From: Petunia secreta
Lineage: Eukaryota > Streptophyta > Magnoliopsida > Solanales > Solanaceae
Assembly: GCA_029990175.1 (NCBI GenBank)
Contig: JARKIP010000065.1
Coordinates: forward strand, 22,794,501 to 22,858,500
Length of the DNA stretch: 64,000 nt
Direction: 5' to 3'
Shown here: positions 55,262-64,000 of the stretch, piece after piece
Numbering within the stretch: position 1 is the stretch's first letter
Layout of the letters: each line of letters starts with the position of its first letter
The notes under the pieces: generated by a model
The model's input: the letters and a program-made list of their open reading frames with translations, nothing else
Databases searched by the model: none
What the model was told of the DNA's origin: nothing
Translations under genes and position numbers: made by a program

Positions 55262-57120
55262 GATCTTTTGAAAAAGGTGAAGGATGATGGGAAAAAAGGG
55301 AGAAGGAAATTCCTAAGATTCGCTTTAATGTGAGCAAAATCATCAACCTGTGGCACAAGCTTTTGAACCAATGCAACAGAGAATATGAAGAGATGTGTCG
55401 CTGTGGATTGAGAATCCTTTAGACACTTTAGACGAATGTTGCTAATGGACTTTTGACAAACCGCAGATGGTAAGTCTTTATATAATGCTTAAAGGATAAA
55501 CGTGCGTTATGTGTCATCCCGTCTATCAAACAGTCATTTCTACTTCAAATTTGGCCTTTAATGCCTTTTAAGTTACCTTTTGCGCGTTTGAATAGCATTG
55601 AATACAGAATGATTCCAACCGCTTAGGAATGAACAGTCGTTTATGATTTAATTTCGGCTTTGATGCCTCTTCGGTTACCATTTTTTCCTTTGAATGACAT
55701 TGAATGCAGAATAATTCCCATAAATGGTCTACATTTGCACGTTCAATCCTTTAAGTATATGCCAATAAATCATGTTTAGCACAAACCCGTTCAGATTTTT
55801 TGAACATGTTGGCCTAAGTCAATTAATGATATGTCATGATGCATGATTTCTAGCGCCACTACTAAGATATAGAGTTAGCTAGATCAGGCTCGGGAGTGGG
55901 AACGTCTCGGACCAAATAGATTCCATGTCGTTCCTCCTAAAGGAATTTTTGTGAGGGAAGAAGTGGTTGTAACCACTGTGTTTTCAACGCACGATTTAGA
56001 AAGCTGTCGGGAGTGGCGGAAGATATGCATGGTATGCACAAGTTTGAAAAAATGCACAAGTTTTTGAAAGAAATGCATATGTTTTGTAAAATGATGCACA
56101 CATATTGAAGTATTTCATAAAATGATTTTAGAAGAATAAGAACAAAACAAACACATTAGTTTCGAAAGATAAGATTAATATAAACTAGACAATATTAAAA
56201 GTCACGAAAAAGAAAAGAGACAAATAAAATAAGTTAATTTTGAAAAGTAGGCTAATAGAGTTAGGCGATATATTTTCAATAATACGAAAAGAATTATGAA
56301 GTGAAACTTATTTTAAGAAAAAGATTTAGGAAATGGTGGACATATTGAGATATTTCACAAAATAAGTTTTAAAAAGGATTAACAAAACGAACACACATTA
56401 GTTTTGAAAAATAGAATTAATAGAAACTAGACAATATTAAGTAAAAATTTTTTGAAGAAAAAAATTTAGCAATTTTATGGAAAGGATGCACAAAAAATAA
56501 TTTAGGCACTTTTTTCTTTTTTAAAAAAAATGGAGAAGTAAAAAAAAATGAAATAAATAAGTTAGCTTTTTTTAAAAATAGGAAAATAGAAACTAAACAT
56601 TAAAGAAAATACAAAAGAGAATTATGACGTGAAATTATTTTAAAAGAAAATGATTTAGCACACTTATGAAAGATTTTGAAAATAATTGAGGTGTGGGACG
56701 TGTTGTGCTATCCTAAAGAACCTTCTAAGAGTGAGTTTACTAGACAAGGACATGGTTCCCCCAGGCGGACAACCAAGGGGTGGGAATGTTTGGAATTGTT
56801 GGTTGTACCACAGACCAACTATACCCCAAACCGTTTCCCCAAAAGGGTTTTTTGAGAGTAAAAAGGCCGTGAGATCTACGTAAACGTTTATGGTGTGTGC
56901 CAATGTAAATACTTTCTAGGAGTGGAGGAAGTGTGGGTGACATAAATAATAATAAAGAAATACAATCAAATAATAATAGAGCACTAAAAATTTGAAAATT
57001 TAAAAATGACTTTGATCCTGCAAAAAATGAAAGGAAGAAAAGTTAGTATCAAAATAAATGTCAAGAAAATAAAACAAGTAAAAAATCTCAATTCAAAGTC
57101 CGTTATGGTAAGAACCTTGA
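55262..57120 (-). other. 5' leader of element E
   Basis: A/G-rich. Segments with ACACATTAGTTT, AGAATTAATA and AAACTAGACAATATTA occur near 56150-56200 and 56390-56440 (about 240 bp apart), and a third diverged copy near 56590. No ORF is supported. Confidence 0.45.
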
Positions 57121-57140
57121 TCTCTCCAGAGGAGTAGCCA
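57121..57140 (-). promoter_or_regulatory. Primer binding site of element E, diverged tRNA-Arg type
   Basis: The minus strand reads TGGCTACTCCTCTGGAGA, three changes from the site at 4674-4690, three bases from the 5' LTR end. Confidence 0.7.
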
Positions 57141-57143
57141 TTC

Positions 57144-59659
57144 TGTCGACACCCATTATTCTCCGAACCCCGGTCAGAGAATAAGGCTCGACTTCTTGGG
57201 ACTCACGGGTAAGGACTTGGAGTCGCCACCTAACATATTTTTTAACTAGGCGTATTAGGGCACCTACATTGTTTCTAGCCAATTTTAATGTTAACTCCGA
57301 AACTTGATCTACGAACCGAAAATTCTGAGTAAGGGTTCAAATTAACCCAAGAGGAAGGTGTTAGGCACCTCTCAGATTCCACTAAGTGTGGTTCTCGGCC
57401 GGACTAAATAATTGGGATTCAATAATAAACTAAGAGTAAATAAAATAATTTCTACTATAATATACAATTTAAATACAAATAATTGCATAAATTAATTCAA
57501 TCTTCGCCATGGACTTCGTTCTTTGTAGGAACGTACCTCGCAAAAAAAAGCATAAAAAATGAAGTTAGTATCACAACTAATAAAGCAGAAATACAAGTAG
57601 AATAATAATATTAATAAAAATAATAATAATAATAATCATAGTAATTCTAAGAAATAATAGTAACGATAATAATGAAAAATAAAAACGTTAGTAGTAATAA
57701 AAAATAATAGTAATTATAATAATAATAGTAATAAAAGGAAAACAAAAGGAAAAAGGGAATTTTTAAAAGTTTGGGCTCAGATGCGGGTGATGGGAGGCTA
57801 AGGATACCGTCACGACTGCAAACACGCCGGCCGGTCGTGTTGCCATGCCAAGTGCGAGTCCTGTTGTCTATCCCATTCAATTTCAACATTGTATAAATGT
57901 TATCGTCATCGCCTTTTTTGTTTATTTTTGGGACACGTAAGGGACATTGTATATAACGGGACTTTGTTTTGGCCTCCAAACGTCATTGGCCTAACGGGTG
58001 TAACGTCCGTCAATTCAATATATATCCGTCAATTCCTTGTGTAGGCCTCAAATTAAAAAGTATTTTTCATAGGCCAGTGCAGTAACATTGTTCTGAATCA
58101 ATAACAGCTTGCGAAAACAACATCAGCAATAAGGGTCATGTTCTTGCTTCCGAAACCACAATACACCATCTGTTAAAAGCCTATCAACACCACACAGCCA
58201 TATCAAAAATTATACAGTAAATGAGTTAACCAGGGACCATCACCAGTTAAAATATCAGACCAATTTCCCAGTGAAATAGCAGTGGGTGTATCAACACAGT
58301 GACGATCCAATTCAACCAGTGATCCGTAAAGCTGAACGGAGTAGAGAAAACTATCGCCGGTTAAACCCGGCTAAGTCAGCAAGAATCAAATCCACACAAA
58401 ACCAACAGTGTTATCACTGGTTCAAAATCTGGCGAGACGATTGTGGTGATGATACGAAGCAGCAGTTAAATGGGAGGTGAAGGAGCGACAGCCAAGTGGC
58501 ATCGCTATTACCCCGACCCCCTCCAGCCCCGATTCAGTAGTAGGTCGAGAGAAAGAGTCACTGACGGTGTACCCCTGATCCCCCTTCTTCTACTCTTCTT
58601 CTTCCGTTGAAAGCCACCACCAGTTCCCCTCTTTCCCTCACTGATTTTGTATTGTTTTTGTTAGTATGTGGCTTTGTACTGGTTTGATCTGTGTGAAATG
58701 GTGGTTTCCACCATCGCCGGTGTGTGATAAATCGAAGAAGAGAACCAAGGGAGTCTCTGTTGAAAAAGGGAGAAGAAGACCAAGGGTCTGTGTGTATCTT
58801 GTTCTTGGTTTTTCTTTTCTTGAGTGTGAGGTACGGATTGCTATATAAGCCGATTGACAGAGAAAGAGCCGTTGGATAATTGTGGAGTGAATTTTAGGAC
58901 TGGAATGTAATGGAGAGATTTGAGGAGATGATTTTGTGGGAACGTTGGGGTCTGTTCAATATGGGGAAGGGTATATCTTGGGGGTCTGATTGTAATGGAG
59001 AGGAATTTAGGGGATAATTAGAAAGATTAAGGGTTAATTAAAGGGATTAAAAGGAAATGATTTTTGATATTGAGTAAGAGAGAAATACAAATTAATAAAA
59101 AAAAATAGAGGATGTATCTGGCTGGATATTATGTCCAAGATCGAAAATTAAAGTGACAAACGAAGAGAATATATTTTAGAATGGTGGGGATTTTCAAATG
59201 TATTTGGTTAAGCCTTCCGTCCGAGTTCGAGGTGAGGAGGATCTGCATTTTCAAAAGAAATGTGCCAAATTATGAATATATAATTGGACTGAAATTTAAC
59301 TTAACGGTGCTAAATAAATGTAAATATGTATATTGTATATACAAAAGAAAGAAATGCACACATACAAAAAAAATTGTATTAAATTAAATTAATTACGTAT
59401 AAATGTCCATAAATAATTATTAAATATTGTAAATGCGGTTAAATTGCACAAATATCTATAATTTGAGACGTATCTAACAAATAGCTTAAAATAAAATTAT
59501 GTAATATAGCCACAATTATATATATAATGTATAAATAGGGAATAACACACGTAAATGCATGCCTTTTAATGCAAATTTTACTCAAACAATCAATATTGCA
59601 CCTTCAGGTTAAATATAGTCAATTATAGAAAATATGAGGGATAAAATTGGGTGTCAACA
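57144..59659 (-). repeat. 5' LTR of element E
   Basis: 2516 bp, from TGTCGACACCC to GTGTCAACA, colinear with 47366-49802. It is followed by GCTAG and then by the resumed leader of element F. Confidence 0.9.
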
Positions 59660-59943
59660 GCTAGGAGAGTAGAATTCGAAAAAGACTCGTAGTATCATTT
59701 GACTCAAGTCCTCACTTTAAAGTGCTTATCGTCCAATAGAGTCACATAAACTCCACTCACCCCGGAGTAAACTTGACTGGTGGATAGTTTGATTGAGTTG
59801 AGGTTTGTTGATCAACTACGTGAAGCTTCTAGATTCAAGCTTGAGTGAAATATCCACCACCACTAAGCGAGTGAACCGAGTGCCATACACGTGAGGGTGT
59901 GAGTGAGGTGTTTTCACTAACGTTTGTTCATTTTGTAGGTACT

Positions 59944-61260
59944 ATGGCCAACGAAGGAGATTATTCCGTTAAGAATGCTTTGACCACCATCATGGCCAAG
60001 TTTGAGGACATAACCTTGAGGCTTGAGACCATTGAAAGAAGGACCCCGAGCGTCCCTCTTGAATCCAGAGAAGGCACAAGTCATAGCACTCCTATGACTC
60101 CCGGACACTTTGTGGAGATAGCCAAGAAATATGAGCTAAGGAATGATGTTACTCCACAAGAGTGTGTGTTGGGAAATCCTCAACAAGTGGGCATTCCCCA
60201 CAACTTGGGCAATCCCCAAGGAAATGCTCCACTTCCAAGAGCTGTTTGGAATGTTCCACCACTTGAGCAAATTGTTGAGGCTCAAGAAGGGGAGGAAGCC
60301 GAGTATGGTGATGAGGCCTATGGATATGATGCTCACTATCAACGTAGGCGAGGTATTAATTGGGGTCGTAATGTGGATAGGGGTAGAGGCCGACGTTGAG
60401 GGCCACCCATGGGTTATGTTGGAGGGAATGCTATGAGGGACTATGTTGCTTATGATGACCACTATAGAGGCCAACCGGAGCCTCACCGTGGAGTTCGTGA
60501 CAACAATAACCTCAATAGTGTTAAGCTTAATCTTCCAACCATTAAGGGAACTTGTGATCCGGAAGCATACATGGAATGGGTACTACTCATATGGAGAGTG
60601 TTTGACAAAAATGTGATGACCGAGGAGAAGAAAGGTATCTATGCTATTTCAACCTTTGAGACCTATGCTTCCAATTGGTGGGAGTCCACGAAGAGGTCAA
60701 GAAGAGGGATGAGAGTACATGTGAATGTAACTTGGGATGAGTTGAAAGGTCTCATGAATACTAAGTAGGTAACTCCAAGGTATCGTCAAGAGCAACTTAA
60801 GAAGCTTAATGAGCTAAAACAAGGTGTCAAGACGGTTCATGAGTACTATGATGAATTTGAAAAGATCCAGATGGCTTTGGACATGGACACCGAAGGTGAA
60901 GAACAAGCCATGATCCGTTTCAAGAATGGCTTGAGCTATGGTATAGCTTCTCAATTGAGGTTGCATGCTTATCTCTCACTTCAAGATATCTTTGAAGCCG
61001 TAATTGAAGCCGAGAATTGGCTTAAGGAAGAGAAGTCCAAGAGCAACACCCTTACTCCCGTGAGCAAGCTAAAGGGGTGGAAGACTCCAAATGCAAATTT
61101 TCCAAGTGCAAGTTGTGCAAGTTCTAGCGAAAATGTGAAGAAGCCTTATGAGAAGTCTACACCACATGTGGAAGGTAACTCTAAAACTCGCTTGAGCAAT
61201 CCTACTTCTACTTCTACTCAATGCTATAAGTGCAAGGGCTATGGTTATTCTGCTAGATAG
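59944..61260 (+). pseudogene. gag of element F (broken)
   Basis: Starts at ATG 59944 (MANEGDYSVKNAL) after TTTTGTAG/GTACT. A coiled-coil N-terminus is followed by GNPQQVGIPHNLGNPQ (60172-60220), then the Ty3/gypsy capsid blocks LPTIKGTCDPEAYMEW (60535), ASNWWESTKR (60667), YRQEQLKKLNELKQG (60784) and MIRFKNGLSYGIASQLRL (60910). The zinc knuckle near 61220 begins CYKCKGYGY but lacks its His and last Cys. All blocks are in one frame, interrupted by stops at 60397, 60766 and 61258. The WWES-type capsid and initiator-Met primer site suggest a chromovirus-like lineage, which I cannot confirm without RT. Confidence 0.85.
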
Positions 61261-62035
61261 TGAGCCCAAAAATGAAAGGTAATTTGGTGTATGAGCAAGA
61301 TAGTGAGCCCAAAGATGAGGGAGTAGAGGGAGATGAAGAAGTTGCTTGTGAAGAGGCTACCGAAGAAGGAGATGATCCTCAATTCTTCTTGGTAGTTAGG
61401 AGGAGTTTGAGCACCATATTCATGGAAGAGGAGGTGGAAAATGATCAAAGAGAAAACCTCTTTCATGCTAGATGTCGTGTGATGGGGCAAGTGTTCTCAA
61501 TGGTTGTTGACTCGGGAAGTTGTGCCAACATAGTGAGCCAAACTTTGATTTCCCAATTGAAATTACCCACTCTAAAGCATCCAAAACCATATCGTTTACA
61601 ATGGATTAGTGAGTGTGGTGAATTAAAGATGGTGAAGCAAGTATTGATCGAGTTTAGCATTGAAAACTATACGGACAAAATCATGTTCGATGTGGTCCCA
61701 ATTCAAGCTTGCCATCTTTTGTTTGGGAGACATGGCAATATGATAGGTGTGTGGTATATGATGGCCGGAAAAACTCCTATACAGTTAAGCAAGATGAGAG
61801 GAAGTATGTGCTTAAACCTTTGACTCCTAGGCAAGTAATAGAAGACTACAAGCGTATGAACGAGTTGAGGGAAGCGGCCAAAGAAAAGTCGCCTATTGTA
61901 CTTAAGCCCGAAGCAAACAATCTTATTGTCTTTCCATTGCATGATGAATGTGAGAGTCACTCTACTTCAAATGATGATAATCGGGAGTCTCATCCCATTG
62001 TACTTGAAATTAAGAGACAAAAGAAATAGAGAAGT
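61260..62035 (+). pseudogene. Protease region of element F (broken)
   Basis: The retropepsin core is intact to the eye: VMGQVFSMVVDSGSCANIVS (about 61480-61540) holds the catalytic DSG, followed by LISQLKLPTLKHPKPYRLQW and HLLFGR (61712). A frameshift near 61730 moves the C-terminal part (PLTPRQVIEDYKRMNELREA, about 61815) to another frame. It lies in a different frame from gag. In a working element it would cut Gag. RT should follow but does not; an acidic Lys-rich linker leads to the tail. Confidence 0.85.
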
Positions 62036-62657
62036 GAGGGAGTGACCGGTGACACTCCAAGAGAGGAAAAAGGAGAGGATTTAAGGAGTGATGTGAGTAG
62101 ATTGTCACCACAAACTACACTTGACCTTGAGGGAAAATTGAGAGAGAAGAGAAGATAGGAAAGAAAAATTAAGAGTGAGAGCACCCATTGTTCTAACTAT
62201 CCTTCATCTTCTACTTTTTCTTGTGTTAGCTCTTGTGCAGGTGCATTTGAAGACAAGCTATTGGAGCCTCAAACATTTTCTTGGAAGGAAAGACAAGAGG
62301 AGGAAAATCTTCAATGTAAGCTTCGTGAAGGAGGAGTTGCATCAAGCCTTGTGAGTGATCTAGGGGGTACTTCAAATGTAAGTGTTACTTCATCTTTTCA
62401 TGAGCCTACTAGCTATTTGTCGTGTGATGACTCAACACTAGTTGGTGTTTGTGATGCATCTAGTGAATATGCCACTAGGGAAGAGTCTAGTAATCAACTT
62501 GTGTGTGCTTGTAATACTAGTTGAGAAATGCTATCCTCAATTGATAATAATGAACCTAGTCTTGATATCTTGCCTATGCTTAATCATGAAATTGAGATGC
62601 ATGTTTTTACTAATCCTTTGTTTGAAAGCATCGTCATTTATGGTAGTGACTTGTATC
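62036..62657 (+). pseudogene. Unknown tail ORF of element F (broken, cut by element G)
   Basis: From the acceptor-like TTGTGCAG/GTGC (62236) it encodes a tail homologous to that of element I: FEDKLLEPQTFSWKERQEEE, then SNVSVTSSFHEP, TREESSNQLVCACN (62261-62520), interrupted by stops at 62036, 62156 and 62522. The product is acidic, Ser-rich and of unknown function. It ends at the insertion point of element G. Confidence 0.7.
62653..62657. repeat. Probable left target duplication GTATC of element G
   Basis: The five bases before the LTR start TGATAAGG. The partner lies outside the window. Confidence 0.5.
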
Positions 62658-63352
62658 TGATAAGGATCAAACGCGGAAAGTAAAGATAAAGGGAATGAGA
62701 CGCGTCTCGAACTCCCTACAAGGTATCCACGGAGAACTTGTTCCGTGAAACCCTCGTATCGGTATCAAGAAGAGTCTACGCTAAGCAACTACCATCGAGT
62801 TACACCCAGAACCCGCAAGTAGAATGATCGGGGAGGGGTTGATATTCAACTAGAATCCACTAGTAGAAAACAAGTCCCAAAACATGGTTGGTTCATTAAC
62901 CCAAGAGTTCAACTCTTACGAAATTCATGATTCATCTAAAAAACAAGCTAAGGAAATTGAAAGACTACTGAAGTATTTATAGGCTTCATCTAGACCTAAT
63001 GAAAACCCTAAATTACCCCCAAAGTGTGTTTAAATAACATAAGCCACGTAGGGCTAAGCTAGGTATTTCACATGAAACAAGATAGACATCCCGCAATGTC
63101 TTCAGTAGTTGCTCCAAAGCTGAGTTTCAAAAGTGGTCGGCCAGAGTAGGCGCCCCGCCAGAAAAAGGAGCGGCTCAAAATCCAGAGAACAGACAACATC
63201 AAGTGACACGGGCGGTCCGCCCCTTCCTGGGAAGCCTTGAAACGCCTCGAAATGTGTCTCGGATGCTCCTCCTTCCATGGAGTTCCAATGCATGAGTTCT
63301 TCCTTGGCCTTGGATGGTGTTTTTGGATGTTTGCTCGATTTGTCCCACTTCA
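62658..63352 (-). repeat. 3' LTR of element G
   Basis: It begins TGATAAGGATC, like solo LTR 44086-44915, and ends CCCACTTCA. TATAAATAC (minus) lies near 62972-62980. It carries GCGCCCCGCC- and GGGCGGTCCGCCC-type palindromes near 63148 and 63210. By position the right end is CA before the PPT, though GCATCA has decayed to CTTCA. Confidence 0.8.
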
Positions 63353-64000
63353 TCCTCCCCTTTTTGATAAGATTTCGTCCCAAGGCTTGATCTCTCATGG
63401 CATCATCAACATCTTGAGGGGACCAAGACTCTCCTTCTTTGCTCTTCTTGAACGTCACTTTGACATAGGCTTCTTCCAAGATCTCCCTTGCCTTAACATG
63501 GAGCTTAGGACCTAGAAGCAGCGTCAAGCAAACACAAGCAAACTTCTACTCCGAAAGCAGATTAGTGCAAGAAGTGTGGAAAGAACAGTCTTGTGGTATG
63601 ACTAAGAATCAATAATAAGCACAAATATCAAGTCTCCAAGGAGAACAACAAGAACTTTGTCAATTAACAACATGCACTCAACACAATAATGAGCAAATAG
63701 GTCATGGGGACATGAAAAATGCAGATCAAGCTATCAAAATCCCCTTGAACCTTAAGCTCAAGATCAACACACCAATCAATCCTCAAGGTATGATTAACAT
63801 GTGGAGTGGAGTGAGTCAAATAACTCGATCTACAAGTAGTATCAAGTACTCCACACCCCTTTTTTAGAGCATACTTACTCAAACAAGGGATTCCTCTTCA
63901 CCTCCCATTATATCACCTAAGCAACCTTTCCCAAAAGACAAACTATCAAGAAAGGTATTGATAATTGTCTCTTCTTCATCATGACCAAAACAAGCAATAG
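63353..64000 (-). pseudogene. C-terminal part of the element G tail ORF
   Basis: The minus-strand block YALKKGCGVLDTTCRSSYL with HVNHTLRI (63875-63760) matches the corresponding part of the element I ORF (MRALKKGSGVNDANC, HVNQTLRI). The Cys-rich module that follows in element I is disrupted here (63750-63540). The frame is broken at several points. A 141-codon ORF at 63527-63102 runs from the pol-end remnant through the PPT into the LTR and is probably not a real gene. Confidence 0.65.

Larger units (their letters stand above)
47366..59659 (-). mobile_element. Element E: Ogre-like non-autonomous retrotransposon (12.3 kb)
   Basis: LTRs 47366-49802 (3') and 57144-59659 (5') are very similar over their length. 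The primer site (57121-57140) and PPT (49803-49819) show minus orientation. The flanks CCTAG (47361-47365) and GCTAG (59660-59664) form a target duplication with one mismatch. The 7.3 kb interior has one sense ORF region (53646-55261) and a 29 bp repeat array (51215-51612). No gag, protease, RT or integrase motif is visible. Confidence 0.9.
46569..62657 (+). mobile_element. Element F: gag-protease Ty3/gypsy-type element with unknown tail, interrupted
   Basis: The leader (46569-47365) is split by element E and resumes at 59665. A comparable leader stretch in element I is uninterrupted at this point, which supports the join. Then come gag (59944-61260), protease (61260-62035) and a tail (62036-62657) cut by element G. 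No RT is visible before the cut. The leader holds GGGCGGACCGCCC-type palindromes (47071-47225). Confidence 0.8.
62658..64000 (-). mobile_element. Element G: partial, minus-strand, same group as element I
   Basis: LTR 62658-63352, then a PPT (complement of 63353-63364) and internal sequence colinear with the element I ORF. It runs off the right edge. Confidence 0.85.

Noticed and set aside
47366..59659. Reading the Ogre-like elements on the plus strand, with GTGTCAACA as the 5' LTR end
   Set aside because: No primer site follows GTGTCAACA, whereas on the minus strand a tRNA-Arg-type site and a polypurine tract fall exactly at the LTR edges.
1..64000. Host protein-coding genes, tRNA or rRNA genes, integrated pararetrovirus
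   Set aside because: All recognisable coding blocks are Ty3/gypsy or element-carried domains; no movement or coat protein motifs, no rRNA blocks, and no cloverleaf were noticed. A tRNA scan was not possible by eye.

Overview
This is plant nuclear DNA made almost entirely of nested LTR retrotransposons. The genome is most likely from the nightshade family (Solanaceae). That is an inference from the Ogre/Tat-type elements with very long LTRs and the recurring GCTGCCCCTCTTT junction; no marker gene confirms it. I found no host gene, rRNA or tRNA gene, or CRISPR array. Nearly every ORF over 60 codons is retroelement-derived, broken, or a shadow frame.

Layout. (1) Positions 1-18292 hold Ogre-like, minus-strand, apparently non-autonomous elements: LTR end (1-790), internal region (791-4690), an LTR with a primer site on one side and a polypurine tract on the other (4691-6973), a second internal region with a 91-95 bp tandem array (6974-14802), and a left-truncated LTR (14803-18292). 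A young 4.9 kb element H (8981-13900, target duplication ACAAG) sits in the second internal region. (2) Positions 18293 to about 42000 hold an old plus-strand Ty3/gypsy Tat-type element K. Its gag, protease, RT and integrase C-terminus are all broken, and it carries an antisense plant-mobile-domain ORF and a 3' LTR starting at 40976. K is interrupted by three solo LTRs (20272-21129, 22281-26839, 27474-29013), each with a perfect 5-bp target duplication, and by a complete young element I (35768-40550, minus, AGATT). (3) Positions 42240-45290 hold repeats, a foldback element, and an LTR-like sequence carrying solo LTR 44086-44915. (4) Positions 45290-62657 hold LTR fragments and element F (plus), which has gag, protease and an unknown tail. 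F's leader is split by a 12.3 kb Ogre-like element E (47366-59659, minus) that keeps one 5' ORF and no gag-pol. F is cut at 62658 by element G (minus), which runs off the window.

The most interesting theme is the group H, I, F, G. All have TGATGC- or TGATAAGG-type LTR ends; H, F and I have initiator-Met-type primer sites. They share a leader, a coiled-coil start, a GNPQ/GIPHN motif and a long tail ORF that occupies the place of RT, RNase H and integrase. F keeps gag and a protease with its DSG motif, H keeps only a protease-like domain without DSG, and I keeps neither. I's ORF ends in an 83-residue cysteine-rich module present twice. LTRs or leaders of I, F, G and the related fragments carry arrays of short GC-rich palindromes (type AGGCGGTCCGCCT). 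The Ogre-like elements have a conserved hairpin beside the polypurine tract with compensatory base changes, and tandem arrays in their 3' regions.

All boundaries were read by eye from target duplications, TG...CA ends, primer sites and polypurine tracts. Family names come from recognised motifs, not from searches.
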